64,000 nucleotides of DNA from Adiantum capillus-veneris (GCA_014529385.2 CM043947.1:124082891-124146890), one strand, 5' to 3'; numbered from the stretch's first letter, positions 12,701 through 26,018 are shown. The notes: a model not told the origin generated them from the sequence alone. Numbers and translations are program-made.

Positions 12701-14058
12701 CCTGAGTGAGTAAGAGCTGGCAGACGGTGCGTAGGAGATTGTAAGAGGTTGCCCAAATCCAAAACCTAGAGCTGTCTTTCTAAAGGCTAGAATGCAAATG
12801 AGAAGGAAAATGGCCTAAGGGACTATACATACCCGGAATTTTCCCACGTCCCCCATCTAATACCTACCCATTGAGCTCATTAGGCCTCACAGTCTATTCC
12901 TGGATCAAAAAAATTTAAAAGCTGACATCCGTGGATCTTTTTGTCTCGCAATTTGCTTCAGATGATTAGTAAGTAGAAGTGGTTGGCAAGTTTTTTTATT
13001 GGAATTGCTCCAAATTTTTTATGTCCTTTCCTTTGAGGTTCAAGATTTGGCGTTTGAAGTCAAAATCAAATTCTAACATTCTTGCTTATTTGTCATTTGA
13101 AGTCGTAATCCAATTCTAGTATTCTTGCTTGTCTAATTTATTTGTTTGACTTTTATTAGTTTGTGTTAGCAAAAATCAAAGGAAATAAATTAAATCACTT
13201 AAATATATCCATTTGACATCCAAAAATACAAAAACACTTCTAATGTTATTATTTGGCCATATTCTTGTGGACTACTCCATTTTGATCATGATTTTGGTGT
13301 GACATGTATGAACAATATATAGTCACACCTAGGGGTTATCATATTGTGTCTCTCATCCATTTCATTATTAATGCATGTCATGTTTTCAGCAATAAATTTT
13401 TCTCATTAACACACAATTACTTCAAGAGATTTCCCTTTTTCTCTTCCACATTTATACGCTTGGTTCCACATTCCTCCCCGCCTCCCTGATCAAGTCCCCC
13501 GAGACAACAAAGTACCATCCCAGTTGTGCAATGCTTGGGTTATAAAAACGTGTCTATGTATGGACCTGATTGGCCCTATAATGCTATTGAGGTCAATGCA
13601 TGTAAACACACTATGTTGTGCAAGAGGTGGGTCTTGAGTATTGTACTCAAGAGTTTTTTATGGCGCGGTGTGATTAAACTCTCTTGAAGAGTAAATCCTG
13701 TAGCAATTAGGCTTGTTCTTTTATTATGCGATATGCACTATCTGCTATATGATGATTGAAAGTCATGGTCACAATTGTGGCATATGGTGAGAGATACCCC
13801 TCCCCAGGGGTCTTTGCACAAAATATACAATTTACACTTTTATACAATTTTCAATATACATCAGAGTTGCAAAAGAATTTTCATAGGGAAGGAGTTCTCA
13901 GCGCCCGACCAAGCATGGAGTTTAAGCCATGAGCCGAGTGCATCTAGAGGTACCTAGAGACTAGTGCTACCCCTAAATGGGTGCTATGAATGAAAGCATA
14001 CTCAAGAAAAATATAACATTGTGGAGGGTGAATATATGTGTACGCCGCATTGTGGGAA

Positions 14059-14060
<2 letters not shown>
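9785..14060. other. Gene-free stretch
   Basis: A/T-rich DNA with stops in all frames at short intervals. The largest ORFs (129 codons minus at 10,189; 91 codons plus at 10,529; 77 codons plus at 12,476) show no domain, splice continuity or partner. I see nothing supportable except general resemblance to decayed repeat DNA. Confidence 0.4.

Positions 14061-14118
<58 letters not shown>
14061..14118. repeat. Compound (CA)n(GA)n microsatellite
   Basis: (CA) at 14061-14094 passes directly into (GA) at 14095-14118. Two overlapping minus-strand ORFs here (Ser-Leu then Cys-Val repeats) are artefacts. Confidence 0.95.
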
Positions 14119-16292
14119 ATATAGTGGAGGGTGAAATAGAGTGCACAGAGACATGAGAAGATGACAACAAAGAATCTTTATATTCCCATCTAAATGCAAC
14201 AGAAAACCATGTATTAATGCAATGACAAAATCTAGGTATACCATAACATCAAAAAGTTTATGACAAAACAACTAGTAGAGCATCGGACCCTATGTAGGGA
14301 TCGACCGATCCACCCATCCACTTCTGCTCTACTATGGACATAGATAATTTCCTTTTGTTGGGAGCAAGCCAGAACACCTCCAACCTAACTGAGCCAGGCA
14401 TAGGCTGAGGCCGCTTCGCCTCCCTCCATGAATGCGAGCTTTGAAAGGATCCCAAATACCAGCAGGTGGTAGGATATCAACACCAACCATACTAGTTTAG
14501 GAGCCTCGCCTCTTTGATGCCCAGCACCGGATGTTTAGGGAAAGCCAAGGCAAAATGCCCGACGCGTTAGCCGTGTAGGTCATTCAACCCCCGACGCACT
14601 AACCGTGTAAATGAGCCTAACAAAAAGAAGAAGACCTAGACAACACTCCCGATCCAGCAAAGCCCCAGGTTAGCAACCCTTTAGTCTAAGGCTAAGCGAT
14701 GTAGGTGATCCTAGTCTTGTAGCGACGTTTCCATAAGAAACATAACACATGAGTCCAATCACAATAGCACTTCCCAAATGCACAAACCTCTAACATAAAC
14801 CCTCTTGATCACTTCAAGATCCAATCCAAAAAAAAAACCATAAACCATAATCCAATTACATCACACGGGTGAGCACTTTACCCTACTTGGGTGAGGCATG
14901 ACCAATCCTGCACAACATGGCTACAAAAATTTCGACAACATAATCCAATCCAAACAAAAACCATAAGCCACATCGTCTTCCACCATAAATTTTCAACCAT
15001 AATCCATGAGGGAATATCAGCCCTTAACCATAAATCATAATCACACTGAACCAACTCCCACACTTGGAGTTTGACCCATCTCCTACAATCATTGGAGTCC
15101 ACGTCTATGTAACCCTTAAGAAGTGATTTTTTCATGCATAAAAAGATTCCTACTAGCAAGTAATCATGATATAAAAATCCAATTTTTACAACATCCAATC
15201 ATGCAAAATTGATGCATCACACCTGCACTTCACCACTCTAGCACATAAAGCTAGTTTGTTTACCTAGAAAGGTGGAAAGTAGTCATAACCATGCATATGA
15301 GGCATCCACATCAATCCATGAGTTCCCATACATCATAGGATAACATTTCAACAACATAAACATGACGCAAAACAACTCCAACCTTTAGGTCAACCATAAA
15401 CCATCACTTCACAGATATGAAAAAAATACTTTTTTGACATTTTTTGGGAGCATGAAAAACATGCAACTAAAATTATTTGACCTCAAACCAATGCCTCAAG
15501 TTCAGATCCACAATATAGACTATCACTCCATCACATCACTTTGACCATATGGTACTCACACAACAAACGATATCCCTAAAAGAAAGCCACTTTATTCATA
15601 TCTACCTATGCAATTTTGGATGTTTAACCATATACTCCCACTTAAGTTTATGGACATCTAATAATTGAAATCAAATCACCAAAACAAACCCCAAAGCATA
15701 TCAAAACGGCTCAGTTAACTCATGACATCATATGGTATCTCCTCCTTGATAGCACTCCTACACGTGTAGTAGGTAAAACCGGTTATAGAGTGATTAATAA
15801 CTTGCATTCCCAAAGTGATAAAGGAGACCTAAATTCATTTATCATCAAGATTTGCAATTGTTAAAGTGGGTTTGCCGATCCGGTGAATCTATATAGTGGT
15901 TCTCCAAGGAGCCTGGAGTCAAAAATATTTGGTTTAGTGCACATCAAACTATTTTTTGACCCATATCTTTTAGCTCAAGCATGTTTTTCACATGAGACCA
16001 AAGAGAGAAAATGTTCTAAATGATTTGTTTTATCTTTGATATATAGGGTTTAGACTGCTTCATAACGGTTTGTGATCTATGACCAAAACAATGTTCCTAT
16101 CGTCTCTATGACGTGAAACAAAAAACCGCTTTTTATGCACGCAAGTGATCATAAACATATCATGTACATAAATCAGCATGTTAAATATGATAAATTAATC
16201 ATGGGGAAACTTTTTATGTACTTGATTAATCCATACATGCACTTAAATACGAAAAAACAATCATCGAGCGGGTTACTACGCAGAAAAACGAC

Positions 16293-16331
<39 letters not shown>

Positions 16332-18600
16332 GACTATGGAGTTTAGAGTTTCTCACCGTGCTTTAGAATCGATTTGGAATTTTTGAAAGGATTATTGATT
16401 TTCCCTAAGAGAGCGGTGATGAGAGCTACGTAGAGGTATTTGCCACAAAAGCATCCGGAGAACGCATACACCGTGAAACGAGAGAGAAGATAATAAGCAA
16501 GTAGAGAGAGAGTATCCTGAGAGAGAGAGAGAAGAGCTTATGATGAAGAGATTGCACCACTCCGTATAATAGATAGGTAATTCTAACGTCAAGGCAAGAT
16601 AGCTTGCGCCTCCGAGAGTGTATCTATGTGTATTCAAAGTGAAAGGAGAGAGGTCTTAATATAGGCTCTCAAGGCCAAAATCACAAGCTAAGAATAGAGT
16701 GAAGCAAAGAGAGATAACTTCATGCACGTTCGTGGATGATTAAAAAAATATTTATAAAAATTTAAAAGAAAAAATCTTGCGGACACGGATCTCGATGCAC
16801 GATTTCCAGTCTCTAAGAAGAAGATTAGCTTCCAAGAAAAGAGCTCTCAAGTAAACTCCTCCTCTCTTTTCTAACAAGTGAAAGAGTCACGACGGATTTC
16901 AAAAACAATAAGAAAGTGATAAAGTTGTCAGGTTGAATTAAACTGGTATCAGTGTCTGGGAAAGGATTGCCTCTGCTTAGTCTTGAGCCGATTGAAAATC
17001 GAAACTAGCTAGTTACAAACCATGGTAAATGGAAGAAAAACCGATGAAATAGATATTGAAAGTTATTTTTCAATATCTAAAAATGGAAGACATGGTCAAA
17101 TTCTCACATAGCTTAGTGGCGGAAAAGATACCCGACAGGGAGTTAGTCGTGCCGATGGAAGTAGGAGATGGCTCGTTCTTGAGACCAGTGTATGATGCGG
17201 AAATGTTGTGTCCCAATTTGCCAAGAGCTTTAACCGAAGAAAAGGACAATGCTGTTTCGACTGAAAAAGTTCTCTCTGGAGAAACAAGAGAGAAAATGGG
17301 ATCAGCTCAAGGGTGTAAATTTGAGGTATTAACCCGCAAAGCCAGGGTTCCTCAGGGTCCTATTTGTACGAACAGAAGTAAGGCGACAAGACTCTTTCTT
17401 TCCTAAAAACAAGCCTTTGCTTTTTGGTGGTCAACTCTCCCACTTACCATTCAATTTTTATAGAAAATTGACCATTTGAGCAGTATCTGGCCAACTAATG
17501 GAAACCGTAGCTAGACTATGCTACACTGTAACATCCCGACATAATTTTGACTTTCTCGTGCTGCCCTAGTGTATTTTTATGGTATCGCTTTTTATAAAAC
17601 ATTTCCCGTAAAAATATTATTTGGTCCCACTTTTGCTCCGATTGATCATCTTTAAAGACAACCGAGACTAAAATTAATATTTTAATATCTAGGTCATCAT
17701 AAAAACCACCTTCTTTTCAAAAAAACACCGAAAAGCATGAAAAAGCTAAAAATAGCCGGTTTTTTTTTTAAATAAACCAAACGTCCGCCTAACCTACTGG
17801 AATATGGAGACAACCTTGCTTTTCACTTTAGAACCTTCCAATACTGTCAATCAAGCATCTTAAATCAAAAATTGGCAAAATAGATACTGAAAGTTATTTT
17901 TCTTATTTTTAGAAGAAACCCAAAAATTGGGGTTCTTAGAGATGGTTTGGTTTTTGGTACCCATTTGTACCGGATTGAGGTTGGCTTTAGTTGCGGTGGA
18001 GTCTTTGGTATCCATTCCTTCACTTGTCTACTCCAAGCATTTGGCCTTATTATCTTATCTGTATATTCATGCTTTGGTTGCCATACCCATTCCACCTCTA
18101 GTAACTGTGATTTTTGTTGAGAATGTAGATACGATGAGTTTAAACTAGTCTTTTTGGTGGTGTATAGCAACCTTTTAGGAACCCAAATTTTTTGAGGTGG
18201 ATTGATGAGCTTACTTTTGGGTATTCAAATTTTCCTGGTTCTGTGCATGATAGGTTGATGAGAAGAAGTCCTTAGTGAAGCAGTAGTTGTATTTGTGGTT
18301 GATTCATGTTTCTTTGATTGCAAATCAACAAGGTCTTCTGTCCTTCCTCTTTTCTAAATGCAAATGGTATCTTTAGGTGTAAGCTCCATAATTTTGGCAT
18401 CCTAATATTTCAGGTGTGAGCTCCTTGTAGGTTCTCATCCAAGGAACATCTAATATTAAGTCTTCATTCATATGTTCATCCACTATACATATAAAAGTAT
18501 GCAGGCAAGAGAATACATGAACCATGACATTCAAGTTGATTTTTCCTAAAGTTGGAGTGACTCTTTTGTTTCAGCCCTTGAAAGTGGCTCGACAATACTC
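14119..18600. other. Largely gene-free stretch with a few weak ORFs
   Basis: Contains a (GA) microsatellite at 16295-16327 and a pair of imperfect repeats at about 14558-14612 (cgacgcgttagccgtgtag / cgacgcactaaccgtgtaa). A 116-codon plus ORF at 17056-17406 has no recognised domain. The phrase 'aaatagatayTGAAAGTTATTTTTC' occurs at about 17049 and again at 17879. A minus-strand frame at 18170-17865 carries three Trp-x-Pro-Lys motifs (VWQPK, WIPK, KWVPK), of a kind seen near the gag-protease boundary of plant copia elements; I treat it only as a possible retroelement relic. Confidence 0.35.
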
Positions 18601-18689
18601 AAGTGGTTGAGTAGTTGCTTTGCAATGAGTAGAATAGCTAACCGCATTGACTCATGCTCCTATATTCTCCAAATCCTTTACTTTGTAAT

Positions 18690-19161
18690 CTTGTTTTAGA
18701 TTCAAGGTGATTTTCATATCAAGACCATCCATCCGCTCGTAGTCAGTCTCGACCTCATCCTCTGCTAAGGGTTGAATCTGGAGAGTAATGAGTGGTACAA
18801 CTTGAGAAACTGGTTGTCTTGCACGTTTTTGTTTTGAAACTCAGATGCGCGCCTCCTCCTGGGTCTCTTCAATCACTTACTATTGTTTAAGCTTTCTTTT
18901 CTTGCTTGCATGTATTCTTTGCAAAAGATCATTAGTCAAGGGAAGGTTATATTTGTGTAGTCAACATCCACTAATCCAATTTTTCATAATTTCTATCTAG
19001 GGTGGCTAGTTTGACTGCACCACTTGGTGAAACATCTTCAATGACAAAAGGACCAAGGCCTTTTTTCTTGAACTTTGGTACATGTTTTTTCAATAAGTAC
19101 ACTAGGACTAAATTCCTTGATTTGAAAACTTTAGTCAGCAATAGTGAGTCCGAAACTGTCA
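18690..19161 (-). pseudogene. Gypsy integrase C-terminal remnant
   Basis: On the minus strand 19,16x to 18,97x reads an integrase C-terminal module: a 'LVLVYLLKKH' strand, then KKKGLGPFVIEDVSPSGAV (the GPY/F motif) and KLATLDR. After a frame change comes a tail reading WISGC-stop-LHKYNLPLTNDLLQRIHASKKRK, the kind of segment that ends many plant Ty3/gypsy pol proteins. The in-frame TGA replaces what would be an Arg codon. Upstream catalytic domains are absent because the fragment stops at the start of the Tat-like leader copy (about 19,162), so this is a truncated older element in the opposite orientation. Confidence 0.6.
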
Positions 19162-20566
19162 CTAACTCCAAAGTTCTCCATGCACCATATGGTGCTTGCA
19201 TTCCATCATGTACCCCCAGTGTCAGGAGCAAAGGTTGATATTATCCAAGATCACCGTTTGTAAGTATCATCATCATCAATGAAAGTGTGCAATTATATCA
19301 TGATCTCTAATTCCATTCTCTCTTCTCCTTAGTCTTGTTCGCCCCATATCCGTGGGATGATTCTTTCCTTGTATATCACTTTGCTTGTGCTTCATCAAGT
19401 ACGCCATCACCTGTCAGTGTCATGCTCCATTCTGACCTTTGTCACATACCTCTCTCGTCTCCACACTCCTGACTCTTCACTAGGCATTCTCTCTATCAAG
19501 AAGTTACTATCTTATCATTTTAAGTTGGCTACCTAGATGGCATCTCACTCCTGCCACTCTAGGTCATCTATGTCTGCATCCTACCCGCACTTATGCTAGG
19601 TGGCGCCCCTTTATAGTTATAGGATAACCCCCTCTCTTGAGATGATTCTTGGGTATGTATGGTGTAGAGTCCACCCCACTTGGCATGTCATGTCCAACTA
19701 TCATTTTCTTGCCGCCCCCACCGAGGATCCTTTCATAAAACCCTTCAGTTTTAAAAATTGAAAACCCTAACCTTTTGTGGATGGATGAATGGTTAGCAGG
19801 GTTTGCTAATTGGACGAAACAAGAAGAAGAGCTCCAAGCACAGCTGAAAGAACTTCTCATTTCCATTGATGCTTGAGTGCCAGGTGTAACGATGATAGAT
19901 TTGAAGTGGGAAAGACAACCAGCATGTCAGACTCAGTGGATATACATAGGCCGTATGCCAAGGAGAAGAAGGAGGAGGTCAAGACGATGTCCGCAACCTA
20001 CAACCAACCCGCAACAACAAGATGGAGGGAGATCTGCACAATAGAGAGTCAACACTATTCTACTTCGAGAATCGGGCAACTCAAGTCACCAAGGTAATTA
20101 TCACAGTCAGGTTCCAAGTTGCAGTTGATGCGGCAACACAGATAACGGAAGCACATGCTCAAGCTCTCACTAGAGAGACTAGGGATCTACTAAGTCTGTT
20201 TCAAGAAAGGACACCACTCTCTCCCACAAGTTTGGACAGTGACTAAGTACCTCTAAGCTTCACATGATTCAGTACAACCTACCTCAAGGCAGATCACACA
20301 TCCCGATTTGAGTATGTTCAATCGAGGTAATACTGGATTGGAAGTCTCACTACCAGCACATCATCAACACTAAGCTGGGGGGGGGGGGGGGGGGGGGGGG
20401 GGGGAGTGCTTCTTCAAAGTTCTACCATCAGATCAGCCATTTGTCCTACCTTTAGTACAAGACAATGCACCATTTTAGATTTTAATTTATGTTCTAGTAT
20501 AGAAAGGGTATACACGCCTTCTTGTTATAAAATAAAAACTAAAAAAAAATGGCTGTAAGCTAAGCA
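19162..20566 (+). repeat. Tat-like retrotransposon leader, left copy (continues at 32,344-32,408)
   Basis: Direct repeat of 34,521-35,944: both start with 'ct(a/g)(a/g)ctccaaagttctccatgcaccatatggtgc' and run parallel for about 1.4 kb to 'ctgtaagctaag'. This copy is then interrupted by the TIR transposon and resumes at 32,344 with 'tgtatcttcctagctctctctctcttag' up to the beginning of gag at 32,408. It includes a decayed ORF around 19,780-19,870 (NPNLLWMDEWLAGFANWTKQ, then Gln/Glu-rich) that may be an extra ORF of the leader, as Tat-lineage elements sometimes carry. A 28-base G run lies at 20,377-20,404. Confidence 0.8.
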
Positions 20567-20599
20567 CATTAGGGAATTTTGGAGGTCATTTGGAGGGCC
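20567..20599 (+). repeat. Left terminal inverted repeat
   Basis: Thirty-three bases starting CATTAGGG and ending CATTTGGAGGGCC; the reverse complement matches 32311-32343 at 30 of 33 positions. Similarity stops abruptly inside the element. Confidence 0.8.
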
Positions 20600-20919
20600 T
20601 TCTAAGAAAATGTATTTTTTGCACTCTCTCTCTAGAAAAAATGGCAAATAATAGAGTTGGGTCTTTCATAGTAAAAGTTCAAAAAGTGTACTTGAAGTAG
20701 ATTCCTTACTCTTCTGAACATTCGTTCGTAGTGATTGAGGGATAATCCTCTTTTCAGTTACATTGAATGAACATCGTCAATATGGAGGGAATGAGGCTAA
20801 CATGGAGGGACGAAGGCGCAGCCACTATTCACTTTTCATTAAACCTGCACATTTGGCTAATGGCGCACTCCTCAAATGGCACAAATGTTACCTAGAAACG
20901 AGCCAAATATCACCTTCAC

Positions 20920-21345
20920 ATTGATTTTGACAATGAGTACCAACCATTGATTAAGCGTAGTAAAACAAGCACACATATACCTCCCGCTTCCATAGACACG
21001 CTCAGAGCTCAGGGAGCTAAACACGTAGATATCTGGACAAGAGGCTCTCTCTACCCTAAGAATCCAATGACTAATGCGTCTCCACTGTTTGTCAATCCTA
21101 CAAGCTTATTGACCTTTGCTGGTGATGGAGAAAAGGGCCTTCTGGGTTATTGTAAATCTCTTACAAGAGAAGCCGAAACTTACAAGGGCATTCTCCAAGC
21201 TCAACAATGTGAGATTGTTCGCCTTTCACATTTACATTCTACAGATCGGGTTACCATTTTGCAACACAAAACAGAGGTACAAGAACTTAAAGGAAAGGTG
21301 CGAAGTTGTCAAATGAAGGACACCATCTTGGGTGGTCGTATCTGA
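20920..21345 (+). CDS. Coiled-coil-like ORF near the left end of the transposon
   Basis: About 130 codons. The first half is Ser/Thr/Pro-rich; residues about 60-130 are a Lys/Glu/Gln-rich helix (SLTREAETYKGILQAQQ..., then TILQHKTEVQELKGKVR) that would form a coiled coil. The listed frame starts at TTG 20947, so the true start is unclear; the frame also extends upstream. It may be the 5' exon of the transposase that follows: beyond the TGA at 21343-21345 the frame continues with a similar helix, and an acceptor (catgtag) lies at 21,557. No recognised domain. Confidence 0.4.
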   Translation: MDFDNEYQPLIKRSKTSTHIPPASIDTLRAQGAKHVDIWTRGSLYPKNPMTNASPLFVNPTSLLTFAGDGEKGLLGYCKSLTREAETYKGILQAQQCEIVRLSHLHSTDRVTILQHKTEVQELKGKVRSCQMKDTILGGRI

Positions 21346-21557
21346 AAGAAGAAATTGCGCAATCTTGAAACATTGCAGGTTGCATCAGGAGGTCTCAAGA
21401 AAAGAATCCGAGCATTAAGTTGATGCTTCTTGGTTGGATACATTGTCTTAGTTAATTAATCTTTTTGTTTTTTCTTGTTATGCATCATTTTCATGTGCCT
21501 AAATAGTGTTAGTGAAGCAAATTTTCTGTTATTTACTCATGCATTGTCTTCATGTAG

Positions 21558-23617
21558 AGATTCAATCTAACCTGACAAGGAAAACATTGACCCCAAAGCC
21601 AATATAGGAAAGAGATTGAAGCCACTTATAAGTAGAAGCCTGGCAGCAGATATAGTACATGACAAGAAGTCTAAGGTCCTACAACGAAATGTAGTGGACC
21701 GCTTTATTTCAGAGAACTCAGTGCCTGCAAAAGAGATACAAGGCACACTTGATTCACTTTGTGTAAGAAAAAGAGGATATTCGGCTATCCAAAAGTCTGT
21801 CTCATCCATATTTGTTAAGAAGGGTATAAAATCCAAACCTCTACCATCAGCCTCAAGTGTTTGTAAAGAGAGGCTTCAGCTTAACGAGGCATAGGGAGAC
21901 TATCTTGGACAGCCCTTTCATATTAAAGCAACTTACAGTGGCCATGGAGCAAACATGGCATATGATGAGTTCAATAATATTTTTATGGACCTGCAGATGT
22001 TACAGAAGAGAATGGTGGAGTTTTACAACATCACATTTGAAGAGTCACGAGGGGTATTACATTTTGTGTTAAAACTAGATGAGTGTGAGCTTGTTAAAGA
22101 GAAAAAGCTAGAGCGTGTTACTATTACTTTAATGAATAGAGCCCTCTCAAAGTGTCCCAGTGATGATTCTTTGTATTTTAGTGTTCAATCAGAATCTAAC
22201 GTATGGTGGCTTGGTGCGTTTGAGGTAAGCGAGATTCTCAGGTAAGCTCAAATGTTCACATCTACTTAAGTCTCATTTATTTTGTGTTTCACGTAAAGAA
22301 AGAAGATCATGAGATTCTATATTGGGTGTTCCATCGAACTAATATTCTGGAGGTGATTGATCGGCAGACTAACCAGGGAGAGGTACTACGTCTAGATGGA
22401 AGGGGAGACTTTCAAGTTCAGTGGCATCTTGCAGGTGACTTCAAAACATTAAAGTGCATGTATAATTGTGGAATGGGTGCAATGGCAAAGTCACCGTGTT
22501 TGTTTTGCATGGAGCCTGCAAAGGTCATGGTCCCAAATTGGTGGAGAAAAGCTCCAACACGTCACATTGAGGATCCTGCTTTTTGATCGGTTTTGAAAAT
22601 ACCACTTGTGAATGTCCACATCTGTACAATGCATGCCCTTTGTAGAATTGTGGAGAAATTGATCTACTTATATATCGGGTTTGCTTGGAAGATTAAGAAC
22701 TCACCAGAGCGACAAGTAGCCTTGCACTGCTTAGAAATCGTACTGTCGGATATGGGGCTTCATGGTGGCAATGTGAAAATCCAGCGGGATGAAAAGAGAT
22801 CAACTGCTCAGAAGGATGTCCCATGCAAACCATCCATCGGTGGGGTGAAGGCACGGAGGTTTTTATCTAAACCCCAAGGTACAAGAGATCCGAAGCTAAC
22901 AAAACATGGAAAAATATATAACACATCTTATGTTAGGAAGGTAGAGTATCAGAGCTAGAAGAAGCTACATATTGCAGTCAAAGACCAAGAACCAACTACT
23001 CGTAACGCGAAGGCTGAGGTTTGGCGATCAATAGACATTGTATTTTTGATGTGCGACAAAGATGATTGGTCACAAGGTGATATGAAAAAGTTCAAGGAGA
23101 ATCTCAACCTTCTGAAAAAATCATTCAAGACAGCATGGACAGACACCCAGATTACTCACTACATGGTATTATCGTGTATTTCATTCTCTTTTATGTGCAA
23201 CTATGTGAGTGTAAAACATTCCAACTAATCTGTTTTCATATCCAGCACATCATCTTCAATCATTTACCATATTTTATACAAAAGTATGGGAACCCGACAA
23301 TATGGAATACCCAAGGGATGGAAAAGTCTCATTACATGGCGAGAAATGCTTATTTCCGGCACACATGACATGGTGGCTCTCGAATCAAGGCTAACAGTTT
23401 GAGAGAACTATTTGAATTGTTCTATCGTAGAATCATTCATCGAATGCAGGCAAAAGAAGTCTTGGAGAATTCAGCAACAGCACAAGCCATCAGACATTTA
23501 CAACAACAAAAAGTTAAAAGATCAATGGCATACAACAACTTCGGAGCTCGTGAAAGTCAACGAAGGTGGAGAGAGACAATGGTGTATGTGAACCACAAGT
23601 GGAGAAAGATACTCTGA
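21558..23617 (+). pseudogene. DDE-type transposase of the TIR element, degenerate
   Basis: Exons run roughly 21558-22241, 22290-23165 and 23245-23617. Candidate catalytic acids: Asp in LKLDEC (22078-22080), Asp in WHLAGDFKTL (22437-22439), which is followed by CLFC (a C-x2-C pair), and Glu in NTQGMEKSHY (23321-23323). A His pair (HICTMHAL) lies between the last two. The pattern 'GD-x-K...C-x2-C...QG-x-EK' is typical of RNase-H-fold transposases of the KDZ/CACTA-like assemblage; the family placement is my inference. In-frame stops without frameshift occur at 21568, 21892, 22584, 22956 and 23366, so the gene is dead unless copies elsewhere supply function. Two successive GTAAGC donors lie at 22225 and 22242. 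It is probably this element's own mobilising enzyme. Confidence 0.55.
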
Positions 23618-23680
23618 GTAGATGACATTGTACAAAATTTATGTAATACATGATCTTATACAATTGCTACTTGAAGTGTA

Positions 23681-24141
23681 TCAAGATTTTGAAGGTTCAA
23701 TTTTGTTTTTTGGCACGTCACCCTTGTAACGAATCATGAGATTTTTTCCATACTCTAAAAGTTCATCTGGGTTTCTGTCTACCAAGAGGTAGTGCCATTG
23801 CTGTGTAGGTATAGTAATACGCTGCCCGACCACCTGTATAGCCCGGGCAGTAACCAAAACAATCTCTAGCAAACACTTTGTCCACAAGAATGACTTTATC
23901 TGCACTTTTGGGCAGCACGGGTCCACCCAAGAAGCGTGATAGTGTCTTGAATGTGTAAGTTGCTATTGAACCCTCTTGTGACATGGAATTGTGAAAAACT
24001 ACTATCTGCGACTCGCAAAGCTTTGAAAGGTACTGCGCTAGGGTCGCATCCCTTCCACGATACTCTCGAGTCCGCCGCCAAAGGAAGTCATCCTTGTCAG
24101 CAATCCAAGACTGCACATATCATGTCAGAGTAAGTGACACA

Positions 24142-24200
<59 letters not shown>

Positions 24201-25027
24201 ACCATGAAGCTCTCATCCTACAGAAAGAGGTTTCCCTGCCACAGGTCTACAGATGTAGCTAACCCCTGACCTGAATGGTTAAACCAATCCTCCACTTCTT
24301 TGTTACTTGTTGATGGTCTTAGGCTTTGTCTTATTGCTTGGAAGGTGGCTTCATCAGGTAGTGTCTCCTTGTACTTTTCAGCTTTCTCAAAGCACCTTCG
24401 GAGGCATTCCATTGGATTGCTGGATGTTTCCATTGCCTCATCATCACTACTATCCTCTGAAACAAATCCACTCCTCTCCTATTGGACTCTGGAAATAATA
24501 GCCAGGGAGAAATCCTCCCTTAAATAAAAGATGCTTTGCACATCATGTAAGAAGATATAGGTCCTGTCTCCAATCCTGAAGTAAGGCACAGCAGGAAGCA
24601 TCATCTGAGAATGCTTCTCAGTGAAGTTACTGACATCCAATGGAAGTTTGATTTCTGTGGTTTTCACAAAGAGCATCTTACTTCTTTGTACTTCAATTTC
24701 CTCAACCTCAAGGTCGACTGTATCTTCAACCTCCTCGACTTCTTGTATATGAGTTGTCTCCTCGCATTCTTCATCTGGTGCTGCATCCTGCTCCTCTAAC
24801 ACCTCATCAGGATTCTGCATGAGGAATCCAAACAGGCTGTTCACGTAAATCATAAAGCCAAAGGCTTCCTGAATGATTTTCCATTCTTTTTGGTGCAAAG
24901 GGCAGGCTGAATGTTGGCAAGAAGGTGGTAATTCCCTATACTTCTTTAGTCCCCGTCCCTTTCCACCACAGTCATACAAATGCACAAGAGTCATAGTGGG
25001 CAGAACAACCCTCCCTACCTGCACCAT
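23681..25027 (-). pseudogene. Unknown minus-strand gene inside the TIR transposon
   Basis: The ATG at 25027 opens a 182-codon frame (to 24479): a Cys/His-containing start (LVHLYDCGGKG, CQHSACPLHQKEW), a hydrophobic stretch, a strongly acidic Glu/Val-rich middle, then a folded-looking segment (FRIGDRTYIFLHDVQSIFYL). Further exon-like frames follow at 24433-24218 (PMECLRRCFEKAEKYKE) and 24116-23763 (SWIADKDDFLWRRTREYRG), the latter changing frame near 23,825 into a tail ending near 23681. A (GA) microsatellite (24145-24198) lies between exons. I do not recognise any domain. It is convergent with the transposase and could be an accessory transposition protein or captured cargo. Confidence 0.4.
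24145..24198. repeat. (GA)n microsatellite
   Basis: About 27 uninterrupted GA units within the presumed intron of the minus-strand gene. Confidence 0.95.
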
Positions 25028-25028
25028 T

Positions 25029-25123
<95 letters not shown>

Positions 25124-25175
25124 TCTCTTTCATCTCTTTCTCTCTCTCTCCACAGAACATTAAAAAACACACATA

Positions 25176-25257
<82 letters not shown>

Positions 25258-25367
25258 GTGTCTCTTTGTACTAAAGGCACGCAAGGACGAAAACATACTT
25301 TTTTCAACTCTCTAAGTGCACCTTAAGTACAATTGATAGAGAGAGAGAGAGAGAGAGTCATAACTAT

Positions 25368-25427
25368 ACTATAGGCGCGCGGAGAGAGCTGCTACCAGTT
25401 TTCGTTTGCTCTGCGCGCCGTTAGTAA
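25368..25427. repeat. GGCGCGC hairpin 1
   Basis: Left arm 'actataggcgcgcggagagagc', right arm 'gctctgcgcgccgttagta'; an imperfect inverted repeat about 60 bp across. A related half-site 'actaaaggcacgc' lies about 100 bp upstream near 25,270. Confidence 0.6.
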
Positions 25428-25572
25428 CGGGGACAGAGAGAGGAGGGAGAGGGAGAGAGAGAGTGTGTGTATGTCTGTGTGTGTGTGTATGTTTGTGTGT
25501 GTGTGTGTGTGTCTGTCTATGTATTTATGTGTTGAGGTGTGTGTGTGTGTGTGTGTGTGTGTGTCTATGTAA

Positions 25573-25616
<44 letters not shown>

Positions 25617-25967
25617 ATGTGTGTGTGAGTGTGTGTGTGTGTGTGTGTGTGTCTCTGTCTATGCAAGTATGTGTTGAGGTGTGTGTGTGTGTTGAACAAC
25701 AGTATGGGTTTTTTTTTGTTTACACACACACACACACACACACACACAATTTTCCACCAACTGTTGGAAATAAACAAAGAAAGAGTGAGCGATCACCTTT
25801 TGTTGGTGGGGTTTGCAGAAACTCCAAGGGAGGTGTCTCCTCCATTGCTTTTTGTCTGTCAAACTCTCTCTCTCTCTCTCTCCGTCTCTCACTGTGACAG
25901 TAAGGAGTCCCTCTCTCTATCTCTCTCACAATCTGTCTCTCTCTCTCTCCTTCTCTCTTTCTATGGT

Positions 25968-26018
<51 letters not shown>

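Noticed and set aside
19002-19238. 78-codon plus-strand ORF over the integrase remnant
   Set aside because: Shadow of the minus-strand frame, which carries the GPY/F motif.
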